Under the pieces are notes generated by a model. It was not told the origin of the DNA and made no database searches. It saw nothing but the letters and a program-made list of their open reading frames with translations. Shown in pieces: positions 7,141-14,886 of a stretch of DNA of 21,314 bases. Source of the stretch: an uncultured Alphaproteobacteria bacterium. GTDB taxonomy: Bacteria; Pseudomonadota; Alphaproteobacteria; CAAHEQ01; UBA3637. The position numbers and the translations under genes are program-made. Every line of letters starts with the position of its first letter. The stretch's first letter is position 1. The stretch lies in assembly GCA_937935995.1 (NCBI GenBank), contig CALGXF010000024.1, positions 1 through 21,314 on the forward strand. Reading direction: 5' to 3'.

Positions 7141-8016
7141 ATGCCATCCATTTTTTCAACCATCTTTTCTGCCGTTTTGCGCTATAACAAACAACGAACG
7201 AATGATGTTGTCGGTGCTTATCCGGAACGGTTGCATGTCAGGGCTTTACCGGAAAGACGGTATTTAAAAACGTCTCGTGTGATGGCTATGATTGCGTTTG
7301 TCAGCATTGCGTTTAACTTTGGATTTGCTTTTGTGTATATGAAAATGGCTTCTTCCGTATCGTCAGTCATTGCACAACCGTTGCCGGAAAATCCGACGGC
7401 AGAACAACGGGCGCGCCGGACGACGCGGCTTTACAGATTGGATATGTTCAACCAAGCCATTAAACAAATTGAACCGGCTGAAACCATGCGTTCTGCCCGC
7501 GTGTTGATTGCCGAAAATTTAATAGAAGAATACATTACTTTGCGCTATGCAATTGTTCCGAGTTATGAAGAAATGGCTCGACGAATGGCGGAAGGCAGCA
7601 AGCTTTATTTGCTATCCAGCAATGCTGTTGCATCTGCATTTTCTAATGAAAAAGATCAAGTTTTCAGCCACGTGCGAAACGGAATTACGCGAGAAGTGTA
7701 TATTTATTCTATTAAAAACGTGAATACAGACTTGTTTGAAGTTTACTTTGATGTTTTTACGTTTGACGAAAAAGCGGCCGCTCAACGCGTGTGTAAGTGT
7801 TTAAGTAAAGATGAAGACTGCTTAACGTGTTTGCGCGAAAAGGCGACCTACGTTCAACGGTATAAAGCGATGATGCGTGTGCGTTTCCAAGCATCGTTGG
7901 GGACATTGGAAGCAGTTTTGCAAAATCCATATTTCTTTAACATTTATACATATTCTTTATTCCCGGTACCTATTCAAAAGGATGATCCATGGCACGATAT
8001 TGACCGTGCTTTGTGA
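7141..8016 (+). CDS. VirB8-like single-pass inner-membrane protein
   Basis: A short basic cytoplasmic N-terminus (~40 residues) precedes one membrane helix at about 44-68 (MAMIAFVSIAFNFGFAFVYM) and a ~220-residue periplasmic part. That part has the layout of the VirB8 NTF2-like domain: a helix with the (L/I)-x-x-Y-(V/I)-x-x-R-Y motif (IEEYITLRY), then YLLSSNAVASAF, a strand-rich half, and a C-terminal NP-x-x-F-x-(I/V)-x-x-Y (NPYFFNIYTY). VirB8 proteins are assembly factors of type IV secretion machines. No other virB gene is in this window, so this is an orphan or part of a dispersed system. GGGAG before the ATG at 7141 supports the start. The membrane topology is clear; the family call is from my reading of motifs and is moderate. 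Confidence 0.6.
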   Translation: MPSIFSTIFSAVLRYNKQRTNDVVGAYPERLHVRALPERRYLKTSRVMAMIAFVSIAFNFGFAFVYMKMASSVSSVIAQPLPENPTAEQRARRTTRLYRLDMFNQAIKQIEPAETMRSARVLIAENLIEEYITLRYAIVPSYEEMARRMAEGSKLYLLSSNAVASAFSNEKDQVFSHVRNGITREVYIYSIKNVNTDLFEVYFDVFTFDEKAAAQRVCKCLSKDEDCLTCLREKATYVQRYKAMMRVRFQASLGTLEAVLQNPYFFNIYTYSLFPVPIQKDDPWHDIDRAL

Positions 8017-8037
8017 CGTTCATTTTAATTGTTTTGG

Positions 8038-8067
8038 GAAAAGAGGTCGAAAGACCTCTTTTTTTTG
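8038..8067 (+). terminator. Rho-independent terminator after the VirB8-like gene
   Basis: AAGAGGTC-GAAA-GACCTCTT followed by a run of eight T, 21 bp past the stop codon. It isolates the next gene, which therefore depends on its own G-tract promoter. Confidence 0.92.
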
Positions 8068-8079
8068 TGCATTTTCTGC

Positions 8080-8111
8080 TTGACTCTGGGGGGGGGGGGG
8101 TATGGTATGAT
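8080..8111 (+). promoter_or_regulatory. Promoter with G13 spacer, predicted phase-variable
   Basis: TTGACT (8080-8085), then CT, then 13 G (8088-8100), then TATGG and the -10 box TATGAT (8106-8111). The spacer is 20 bp, so contraction to 10 G would restore 17 bp. An alternative TATGGT at 8101-8106 gives 15 bp. Tract length would therefore tune transcription of the prepilin-like gene, as in porA, opc and fim promoters. Confidence 0.75.
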
Positions 8112-8144
8112 ATATTCAAGTCTGTCTGACAAGAGGAGAAAACG

Positions 8145-9758
8145 ATGTTGAAATTGAAAAGCTTATTTGGAAAAAAGACGATGGGGAAAGAGTCGTCCGA
8201 TGTGGAGACGCACCTAACGAATGGAACATCATCGGATAAAATAATCGGCGGTTCGCCCACCCGCGCCCCTTCGCCCCGCCGATGCCAAGCCGACCGCCTT
8301 TTCCCTCAAACCGGCCGCAGTATGATTGAAATGCTCGCCGTTTTGGCAATTATCGGGGTACTAACTGTCGGCGGGATTGCGGCTTATTCCTTCGCTGTGT
8401 CTAAACATCGCGCCAACCAAATCTATAATCAAGTCGATTTACGTGCCGTGACTTCTTTCTCAAATCCTTTCGTCAGACAAGCGACCTCCGGACAAACTTA
8501 TCCGTTGGCCGGATTTGATGAAGTCGTCGAAAGCATTACTTACCAACATAAAAAGACAACCGGCAACGGATATGACATTATTGCCTCTCATGTTCCTGAA
8601 CGCGTGTGTCGCCGATTACAAGACATGACTTTTCCTGTTCCCAAAAGTGTGACATTAAATGGGTCTGATTTGTCTTCAACATGTGGTTCGGATAACACAT
8701 TTGTCTTTTCTTATAACGGATTATCTGTTGGTAAACCGTCCAGCGGGGTTGACCCCATAGATTGTAACTGTTCCGGATGCCAATCTTGTGAAAGCGGCGT
8801 CTGTCGAGATAATGATAACCTGTGCAAACCGAAAGAAGTTTGCCAAAGTGGAAGTTGTGTTTGTGCGCCTGGTTACACGGAATGCGGCGGCAGTTGTTAC
8901 ACGACCTGTGCCGACGGATTTATGCGTGATCCCATTACGTGCGATTGTGTGTGCGAACCACAAGATTGTCCCGAACATGCTTCATGGGACAGTGCAACAT
9001 GTGCGTGTGTGTGTGAAGACGGTTATGAAGGCGTTCATTGTGAGATGCCGCCTGCCTGTACAACAGATGACGATTGTTTGAACGGCGAAGTTTGTACAGA
9101 TTATGAATGTGTGTGTCCGACATTACCGATTCCGACGGAATGCCAAGAAATCACGACGGTTGAAGAGGGGTGTGACCAAATCAGCAACTTGCCTGACGGG
9201 ACAGAATGTTCGACTGGGGTTTGTTTAGAGGGGGCTTGTTGTAATCCGGATGACAGTCAAGCATGTTGTGAAGTTTCCGGCAAGACATGGCAAGAGGAGA
9301 CACAAACATGTTGTGGGGAAACAGCATGTGTTTATCGGTACACAAATCCAGTCGGAGCCGTCGGAGTCATTGGTTCGGATTGTCAAGTAACCGGCTACGT
9401 CAGTCCGACGGAGACATACGAAACACTGCCTGATTTAAATGTCACTTCATGTCCGTCCGGTCAATATTGCCGTGTGGCTTGGACGAGTAAAGCGTGTTAC
9501 GGCGCTATAAGTTATTCAGGAGCCAGTACGATGTATGGCGTTTGTGAACAAATGACATCCAATGGCAGTTTTTGTAAACCAAACGTTCATTTAACGGATA
9601 CATATTTACGAGAAGAAACAGGATGTTCTTCCGGGATGTATTGCCAGTTGACGTCATCGACAGAAGATTACACGGGCAGTTTAAGCAGCACCGGTTCGGA
9701 TCCGATGTATGGATATTGCTTATCAATGGATAGCACCAGCAAAACATGTTCAAATTAA
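8145..9758 (+). CDS. Prepilin-like protein fused to EGF-like/Cys-rich modules
   Basis: The mature N-terminus is a type IV pilin/pseudopilin signature. Processing is expected after G57 (TG|RSMIEML), with Glu at +5 (E62) and a hydrophobic helix to about residue 83. A pilin-like region follows (84-200), then Cys-rich units (207-392) including an EGF-type motif CVCEDGYEGVHCE (288-300) and a CTTDDDC unit like those at 1-560. The C-terminus is a duplicated Y-C...MYG-x-C module (436-470 and 494-528). The 537-aa length is far above ordinary pilins. The leader of 57 residues is very long, but GAGGAGAAAACG before the ATG at 8145 supports the start. It is probably an anchored or tip-located adhesive pilin. 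The promoter contains G13; the next gene is 16 bp downstream. Confidence 0.85.
   Translation: MLKLKSLFGKKTMGKESSDVETHLTNGTSSDKIIGGSPTRAPSPRRCQADRLFPQTGRSMIEMLAVLAIIGVLTVGGIAAYSFAVSKHRANQIYNQVDLRAVTSFSNPFVRQATSGQTYPLAGFDEVVESITYQHKKTTGNGYDIIASHVPERVCRRLQDMTFPVPKSVTLNGSDLSSTCGSDNTFVFSYNGLSVGKPSSGVDPIDCNCSGCQSCESGVCRDNDNLCKPKEVCQSGSCVCAPGYTECGGSCYTTCADGFMRDPITCDCVCEPQDCPEHASWDSATCACVCEDGYEGVHCEMPPACTTDDDCLNGEVCTDYECVCPTLPIPTECQEITTVEEGCDQISNLPDGTECSTGVCLEGACCNPDDSQACCEVSGKTWQEETQTCCGETACVYRYTNPVGAVGVIGSDCQVTGYVSPTETYETLPDLNVTSCPSGQYCRVAWTSKACYGAISYSGASTMYGVCEQMTSNGSFCKPNVHLTDTYLREETGCSSGMYCQLTSSTEDYTGSLSSTGSDPMYGYCLSMDSTSKTCSN
8244..8283 (+). other. GC-rich inverted repeat in the prepilin leader
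   Basis: ATCGGCGG (8244-8251) and CCGCCGAT (8276-8283) form a perfect 8-bp stem around a C-rich 24-base loop. The stretch 8244-8310 is much richer in C/G than its surroundings and encodes the proline/arginine-rich part of the leader (residues ~34-52). It could be an inserted palindromic element or an mRNA structure. Confidence 0.5.
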
Positions 9759-9774
9759 AAGAAAGGAAAAGAAA

Positions 9775-10134
9775 ATGAAGAAAATTTTATTAACAGCAGC
9801 TATGGCAATCGCTATGTCCACCCCAGCCATGGCAGCATGTGAAGGGGGAACAGAGTCAAACGGGTTTTGTATCAGTAATATTAACCTTAACTGGTGGAGT
9901 GCATCAAATTGGTGCAAAGCCAATGGTCGTCATTTAGCAACCATGTACGAAGTTTGCCCTGACTGGGACGGACTCACGGGAACCGGAAAATGCCCTGTGA
10001 TTGCCAGTTCTATTAGTGAGTATGCCTGGACTGCAACCGCAAGTGGTAGTGTTAAGGCGTTTTTCGTTCATCCCAAAAGTGGCTACGTGAACAACCTCGA
10101 TCGGAACGAATGGAACCGCGCGTTGTGCAAATAA
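9775..10134 (+). CDS. Small secreted C-type-lectin-like protein
   Basis: The open frame extends upstream, but the ATG at 9775 has GAAAGGAAAAG before it and begins a clear signal peptide ending STPAMA|A (residue ~20). The ~99-residue mature protein carries WWSASNWCKANGRHLATMYE and, later, YAWTATASGS and a terminal ALCK. This W-x-x-A-x-x-WC-x-x-x-G-x-x-LA pattern is typical of C-type-lectin-like/Lcl-type folds. Six cysteines suggest disulfides. It lies 16 bp after the prepilin-like gene and probably shares its G-tract promoter, so it may be a minor subunit or partner of that surface structure. The lectin-like fold is a motif-level inference; sugar binding is not shown. Confidence 0.78.
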   Translation: MKKILLTAAMAIAMSTPAMAACEGGTESNGFCISNINLNWWSASNWCKANGRHLATMYEVCPDWDGLTGTGKCPVIASSISEYAWTATASGSVKAFFVHPKSGYVNNLDRNEWNRALCK

Positions 10135-10146
10135 TCCGCTTTAAAA

Positions 10147-10170
10147 AAAAGGAGCCTCTCGGCTCCTTTT
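10147..10170. terminator. Bidirectional terminator between lectin-like gene and cupin gene
   Basis: GGAGCC-TCTC-GGCTCC with an A-run before and a T-run after. The stem sequence is identical to that of the terminator at 1586-1611, which also ends a Cys-rich gene. Confidence 0.9.
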
Positions 10171-10172
10171 CT

Positions 10173-10535
10173 TTAAACGCGGCCGTAGGAATCTTCCAAT
10201 CGAACAATATCCGTCTCATCCAGTGTGTCACCGGTTTGAACTTCAATAAAAACGACGGGTTCTTTCGTTGTGTTGGCAATGCGGTGTTTTTCGCCGACAG
10301 GAATGAAAATCGGCGTATTTGCCGGAGCTTCAAATACTTTTTCACCCACAGTCACCTGAGCCGTTCCCTGTGCAATAATCCAATGTTCGTCGCGGTGGTG
10401 GTGCAGTTGCAATGACAATTTTTTATCCGGCATCACACGAATCCGTTTGACAATATAAGAAGGGCCGACATCAATGACTTCCCAATCTCCCCAAGGGCGC
10501 GTATCTTTTTCACCGATTTTATAAGTGACTGTCAT
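10173..10535 (-). CDS. Mannose-6-phosphate isomerase, type II cupin
   Basis: A single-domain cupin of about 120 residues. LQLHHHRDEHWIIAQGTA holds the metal-binding His/Glu set of cupin motif 1, and IFIPVGEKHRIAN holds the motif 2 histidine. The opening RPWGDWEVID and ending VRLEDSYGR are diagnostic of the C-terminal isomerase domain of ManC-type bifunctional enzymes, here free-standing. It interconverts fructose-6-phosphate and mannose-6-phosphate for GDP-mannose and surface polysaccharide synthesis. An upstream ATG at 10550 exists, but AAAGGA lies at proper distance from the ATG at 10535, so I chose that start. The promoter TTGACA...TAAATT is at 10567-10596. Confidence 0.88.
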   Translation of the reverse strand: MTVTYKIGEKDTRPWGDWEVIDVGPSYIVKRIRVMPDKKLSLQLHHHRDEHWIIAQGTAQVTVGEKVFEAPANTPIFIPVGEKHRIANTTKEPVVFIEVQTGDTLDETDIVRLEDSYGRV

Positions 10536-10566
10536 TTTTAATCCTTTCATCTTTCAAATAAAGGTG

Positions 10567-10596
10567 AATTTAGGCGCGCTTTTATGCCTCTGTCAA
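10567..10596 (-). promoter_or_regulatory. Promoter for the cupin isomerase gene
   Basis: On the minus strand TTGACA (10591-10596), an 18-bp spacer and TAAATT (10567-10572). Confidence 0.5.
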
Positions 10597-10664
10597 GCAA
10601 AAAAAAACTTTCCTTTTGGCGTAAAAAAGTGTATTGATAAGAAAATTTTAAAAAGAGGATAAAA

Positions 10665-11693
10665 ATGACTGATTTGACTTTATTACACAAATTATCTCAA
10701 CGAGGCACAGATTTTTTAGGCAGCTCATATCCGATTATCGGCGGCGCAATGGCTTCTATTTCAAATCATAAATGGGTCGCCGCCGTTGTGAATGCCGGAG
10801 CATTTGCCTTTTTATCTTGCGGTTTTTTGAATCCGGCGCAATTGGAACAAGAAATAGAATTGACACAGCAAGCAACTTCTCGGCCGTTTGGAGTGAATTT
10901 GATTGTTTTGCATCCACAGATTATGGATTTAATTGATGTGTGTATTCGCAAAAAAGTTTCTCATGTGATTTTGGCCAGCGGTGTACCGACAGCCGAAATG
11001 ATTCAAAAATTAAAAGACGGCGGTGTCAAAGTCATGACATTTGCTCCGACGGCGGCAATCGGGAAAAGGCTGATTAAAAACGGCATTGATGCGTTGGTGA
11101 TTGAAGGACACGAATCCGGTGGTCATATCGGGCCTGTCAGCACGATTGTTTTGATGCAAGAAGTGATGCCGTTTATTCAAGATGTACCGGTTTTTGTTGC
11201 CGGTGGTATCGGTACCGGCCAAATGATTGCCGCTTGTTTGATGATGGGTGCTGCTGGATGCCAACTGGGTACCCGTTTTATTTGTATTCAAGAATGCCCG
11301 GTTCATGATGCGTTTAAAAAAGCATACATTCGGGCGGCTTCCCGAAATGCCGTTCCGACGATGCAGATGTCGCCGACTTTTCCGGTCATTCCGGTTCGGT
11401 CTTTGTACAACAAAGCACACGATGCTTTTGCGGCGCATCAATTGCATGTCATAGAGGATTATGAGAACGAACGTTTGACAATTGAAGAAGCGCGTACTAA
11501 AATTGAAACATTCTGGGCAGGCGCTTTGAAAAAGGCTGTGTTGGATGGCGATGTCGATAACGGTTCCGTGATGGCGGGGCAGATTGTCGGGCTTGTCAAA
11601 CAGGAAAGTACGGCTCAAGAAGTTGTCGCCCGGTTAATGGATGAAACGCAAAAAGCGCTTGAAGAGATGAAAAGTCGCCTGAACGAGGGGTAA
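10665..11693 (+). CDS. Nitronate monooxygenase / FabK-like flavoprotein
   Basis: An FMN-dependent TIM-barrel enzyme of the 2-nitropropane dioxygenase superfamily. The N-terminus has YPIIGGAMASISN, the centre has EGHESGGHIG (about residues 146-155), and the FMN-phosphate region has VFVAGGIGTG (~174-183) with GAAGCQLGTRF after it. These are shared by nitronate monooxygenases and FabK enoyl-ACP reductases, which sequence reading cannot separate safely. A FabI is encoded at 20348-21175, which makes a second enoyl-ACP reductase less necessary and favours the monooxygenase reading. The start at 10665 follows AGAGGATAAAA. It is the first gene of the long operon, with one base between its stop and ptsP. 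Its promoter is not obvious (weak TTTCCT/TATTGA at 10609-10637). Confidence 0.85.
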   Translation: MTDLTLLHKLSQRGTDFLGSSYPIIGGAMASISNHKWVAAVVNAGAFAFLSCGFLNPAQLEQEIELTQQATSRPFGVNLIVLHPQIMDLIDVCIRKKVSHVILASGVPTAEMIQKLKDGGVKVMTFAPTAAIGKRLIKNGIDALVIEGHESGGHIGPVSTIVLMQEVMPFIQDVPVFVAGGIGTGQMIAACLMMGAAGCQLGTRFICIQECPVHDAFKKAYIRAASRNAVPTMQMSPTFPVIPVRSLYNKAHDAFAAHQLHVIEDYENERLTIEEARTKIETFWAGALKKAVLDGDVDNGSVMAGQIVGLVKQESTAQEVVARLMDETQKALEEMKSRLNEG

Positions 11694-11694
11694 A

Positions 11695-13962
11695 ATGGAG
11701 CAGACGAAGAACCAGCAGGAAATTTCCGCGCGCCGTTTATTAAAACGGTTGCGGGAGGTGATGGTTCAAGAGTCTCCCGTTCAGGAAAAGCTGGATAAAA
11801 TCGTTGAAATCGTAGCGATGGAGCTGCACACGCAGGTTTGTTCTTTTTATTTTTTGCAACCCGGCGATATTTTGGAATTATTTGCAAGTTACGGCTTGAA
11901 GCCCGAAGCGGTACATGAAACGACTCTGCGTATGGGAGAAGGGCTGATTGGTGAAATCGCTGTTCAGAAAAAGGCATTGTCGTTTACGGATGCGTGGGAT
12001 CACCCCAGCTTTGTTTATAAACCGGAAACCGGTGAAAAGTTATTTAAATCGTTAATGGGCGTACCGGTGTTGAAAGGCAGCCAAGTTTTAGGTGTTTTGG
12101 CGGTTCAGACCGAAGAAAATCACGTCTATGAAGAAGATGAAGTTGAAATTTTGGAAACCGTTGCGATGGTTTTGGCGCAAATGTTGGTTTCTGTTGACTT
12201 TAAGGCTAAAGACAATCACACCATGAAACCCAAAAAGGATTTGCAATCCAGATGGGAAGGGGTGCGTTTGGTATCCGGTATGGCTATCGGAAAAGCGTAT
12301 GTGCACAGCCGTGTGGCACGGGTGACGGATGTGGTTTCTTCCAATGAAGGGACGGAATTAAAGCGTCTTAACATTGCTTTGGAAAAAATGGATAAAGAGT
12401 TGGGAGAAATGTTGGCGTCTCCCGATATCAGCGATGAAAACGCCGAAATTTTTGAAACATACCGAATGTTTACCAAAGACAAAGGGTGGATTCAAAAAAT
12501 TACCGATTACATTCATTCGGGATTGACGGCTGAGGCGGCTGTTCAGAAAGTGGCTGATGATATTGCCGAGCGGATGAGCATGATTGCGGACCCGTATTTA
12601 AAAGAACGGGTGCATGATTTTCAGGATTTGGCTGACCGGTTGCAACAGCATTTGGCCGGGCGGAATATGTCGGATAAAAATAAAAAGCTGGATCCTGATA
12701 CGATTTTAATTGCCCGCTCTATGGGGCCTGCGGAATTGTTAGATTATGACCGCTCTAAAATCAAAGCGTTGGTGTTGGAAGAGGGTTCTCCCACCATGCA
12801 TGCCGTCATTGTGGCTAAATCTTTGGGGATTCCGGTCGTCGGCAGTTTGCCCGGTATTGCTTCGTTTGTGCAAAAAGGAGATACCGTTGCCGTTGACGGA
12901 GATAACGGATTTATTTTTATTAATCCGGCAGACGATGTTTTGACGGACTTTAAAGCGCGCCTTGATTTGTTGGAAAAGCTGCGTAAAAAATATGAAAAAC
13001 TGAAAAATGTCAAATGTCAGACATTGGACGGTGTTCCGGTTTCTTTGAATATCAACGCGGGGTTGGCGATTGATATGCTGGCATTGGGAGACGGCATGGC
13101 AGACGGTATTGGGTTGTACCGAACGGAATTGCCGTTTATGTCGACGGCTCAATTACCGGATACACAGGTTCAAACGGAAATTTATAAACGGGCTTTGGTC
13201 AATGCCAACGGGAAACCAGTTATTTTCCGGACGTTGGATATCGGATCGGATAAAGTGTTGCCTTACTTGCAACATCGGGCGGAAGAAAATCCGGCGATGG
13301 GATGGCGTTCTATTCGGATTTCTTTGGACAGACGGTCGATTTTGCGGGCTCAGCTTCGCGCTTTTATCCGGGCCGTAAACGGTGGTGATTTGTACATCAT
13401 GTTCCCGATGATTACGGATGTGGATGAATTTATTGAGGCGAAAAAAACGCTTCAAATCGAGCTGCAACGCGAAAAAGAAAAAGGCGGTGTTTTGCCTAAA
13501 TCCATTAAAGTCGGAACAATGCTTGAAGTGCCGTCATTGGCGTTTCAATTAAGAGAGCTGTTGCCGTTGGTTGATTTTCTGTCAATCGGCAGCAATGATT
13601 TATCTCAATTTCTTTTTGCAACTGATCGAAGCGATCCGACGATTTGGGAACGATATGATGTCTTGTCGGCACCGATGTTGCGTGCGTTGAAATATGTGGC
13701 CGATACGTGCAAAGAATTTAATGTTCCATGCTCTGTGTGTGGCGAAATGGCCGGGAAACCGCTGGATGCGATGGCTTTAGTCGCGCTCGGTATTACGCGG
13801 CTGTCGATGAATGCTTCGTCTTTGGGGGCAGTCAAAGCAATGGTTTTATCGATGAATGCGGCGGAAGTACGGGAATATTTGTTATCTATTTTATCTTCGA
13901 AGTCTCATTCTTTGCGGGAAAAACTGCGTAGTTTTGCGGTTGATCATAATATCGTTATTTGA
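11695..13962 (+). CDS. ptsP: PtsP, PEP-protein phosphotransferase of the nitrogen PTS (EI-Ntr)
   Basis: An N-terminal GAF sensor domain (about residues 20-165) is followed by a full enzyme I module. This comprises the helical HPr/NPr-binding region (~190-330), the phosphohistidine domain with EEGSPTMHAVIVAKSLGIP (H369 as phosphorylated His), and the PEP-binding TIM barrel with GLYRTELPF, GSNDLSQF and the catalytic CSVCGEMAG near 680. It takes phosphate from PEP and passes it to NPr and EIIA-Ntr, coupling nitrogen/carbon status to regulation; the GAF domain of such enzymes can sense glutamine. At 755 aa it is full length. It is translated directly after the preceding gene and 9 bp before glmU. 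The Met before the active His replaces the more usual Ser. Confidence 0.95.
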   Translation: MEQTKNQQEISARRLLKRLREVMVQESPVQEKLDKIVEIVAMELHTQVCSFYFLQPGDILELFASYGLKPEAVHETTLRMGEGLIGEIAVQKKALSFTDAWDHPSFVYKPETGEKLFKSLMGVPVLKGSQVLGVLAVQTEENHVYEEDEVEILETVAMVLAQMLVSVDFKAKDNHTMKPKKDLQSRWEGVRLVSGMAIGKAYVHSRVARVTDVVSSNEGTELKRLNIALEKMDKELGEMLASPDISDENAEIFETYRMFTKDKGWIQKITDYIHSGLTAEAAVQKVADDIAERMSMIADPYLKERVHDFQDLADRLQQHLAGRNMSDKNKKLDPDTILIARSMGPAELLDYDRSKIKALVLEEGSPTMHAVIVAKSLGIPVVGSLPGIASFVQKGDTVAVDGDNGFIFINPADDVLTDFKARLDLLEKLRKKYEKLKNVKCQTLDGVPVSLNINAGLAIDMLALGDGMADGIGLYRTELPFMSTAQLPDTQVQTEIYKRALVNANGKPVIFRTLDIGSDKVLPYLQHRAEENPAMGWRSIRISLDRRSILRAQLRAFIRAVNGGDLYIMFPMITDVDEFIEAKKTLQIELQREKEKGGVLPKSIKVGTMLEVPSLAFQLRELLPLVDFLSIGSNDLSQFLFATDRSDPTIWERYDVLSAPMLRALKYVADTCKEFNVPCSVCGEMAGKPLDAMALVALGITRLSMNASSLGAVKAMVLSMNAAEVREYLLSILSSKSHSLREKLRSFAVDHNIVI

Positions 13963-13971
13963 GGAGTTTTT

Positions 13972-14886
13972 ATGAAAAAGGCAATTATTTTAGCCGCCGG
14001 CCGCGGCACGCGGATGAAATCGGATTCGTTCAAAGTGATGCATGAAATCGGCGGTCGTCCGATGATTGCCGGCATTATTGATACATTGACACAAATGCAG
14101 TTGGATGAGTTGGCGGTTGTGGTGTCAAAAGAGATGGATGTCGTTCGAAAAGCCGTTGAACCGCATCGGACATTTATTCAAAACATCGCTTTGGGAACGG
14201 CGCATGCGGCATTGGCTGCGGCAGACATGATTGCACCTTTTGACGGAACGTGCTTTGTTTTGTTCGGAGATCATCCGCTGTTTACAAAAGAAACATTGGA
14301 AAAAACGCAAAAAGCTTGTGAAGACGGTGCCGATGTTGTCGTTATCGGTTTTGAACCGGATGATGCGGCGCGTTACGGCCGGTTGATTGTGGATGAATGC
14401 GGATTGGAAGCAATTGTGGAATATAAAGATGCAACGCCGGAACAACGGGAAATTCGGTTATGTAATTCCGGTGTGATGTGTGTAAACGGCCGGCATTTAT
14501 TGACGTTGTTGCAACACGTTAAAAATGAAAATGCTTCGGGAGAATTTTATTTAACGGACATTGTCGCTCTTGCCAAAAAACAAGGATTAAAAACCGGATA
14601 CATTTTGGGGGATAAGGAAGAAGTTGCCGGTGTGAATTCCAGACAAGAATTAGCGGCGGCGGAATCTGTTTTCCAAAATCGGAAGCGTCGAGAAATGATG
14701 GAAAACGGTGTGACGTTATTGGATCCGGCGACGGTTTATTTTTCTTTTGATACGCAAGTGGAAAGAGATGTTGTGATTGAACCTTGCGTTTTTCTGGGAA
14801 CAGGCGTATATGTGGAAAAGGGAGTCCGTATTCCGGCTTTTTCCCGAATCGAAAATAAACGTGTAAAAGGGGATGCACAAAAATGA
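13972..14886 (+). CDS. glmU: Truncated GlmU: UDP-GlcNAc pyrophosphorylase half only
   Basis: Residues 7-24 carry the uridyltransferase signature LAAGRGTRMKS...KVMH, followed by ALGTAHAA, FGDHPL and GEFYLTDIV, as in GlmU. GlmU proper is ~450 aa with a C-terminal left-handed beta-helix acetyltransferase; here the protein stops at 304, after only one or two incomplete hexapeptide turns (VVIEPCVFLGTGVYVEKGVRI). There is no sign of a frameshift: the stop overlaps the start of the next gene by ATGA. It should make UDP-GlcNAc from GlcNAc-1-phosphate for peptidoglycan and LPS, with the acetyltransferase step supplied elsewhere. The start at 13972 has GAGGAG overlapping the ptsP stop, indicating coupled translation. 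Confidence 0.88.
   Translation: MKKAIILAAGRGTRMKSDSFKVMHEIGGRPMIAGIIDTLTQMQLDELAVVVSKEMDVVRKAVEPHRTFIQNIALGTAHAALAAADMIAPFDGTCFVLFGDHPLFTKETLEKTQKACEDGADVVVIGFEPDDAARYGRLIVDECGLEAIVEYKDATPEQREIRLCNSGVMCVNGRHLLTLLQHVKNENASGEFYLTDIVALAKKQGLKTGYILGDKEEVAGVNSRQELAAAESVFQNRKRREMMENGVTLLDPATVYFSFDTQVERDVVIEPCVFLGTGVYVEKGVRIPAFSRIENKRVKGDAQK

Noticed and set aside
11010..11618. 202-aa minus-strand frame opposite the flavoprotein gene
   Set aside because: Antisense of a conserved TIM-barrel enzyme; composition is low-quality and no start signals are visible.
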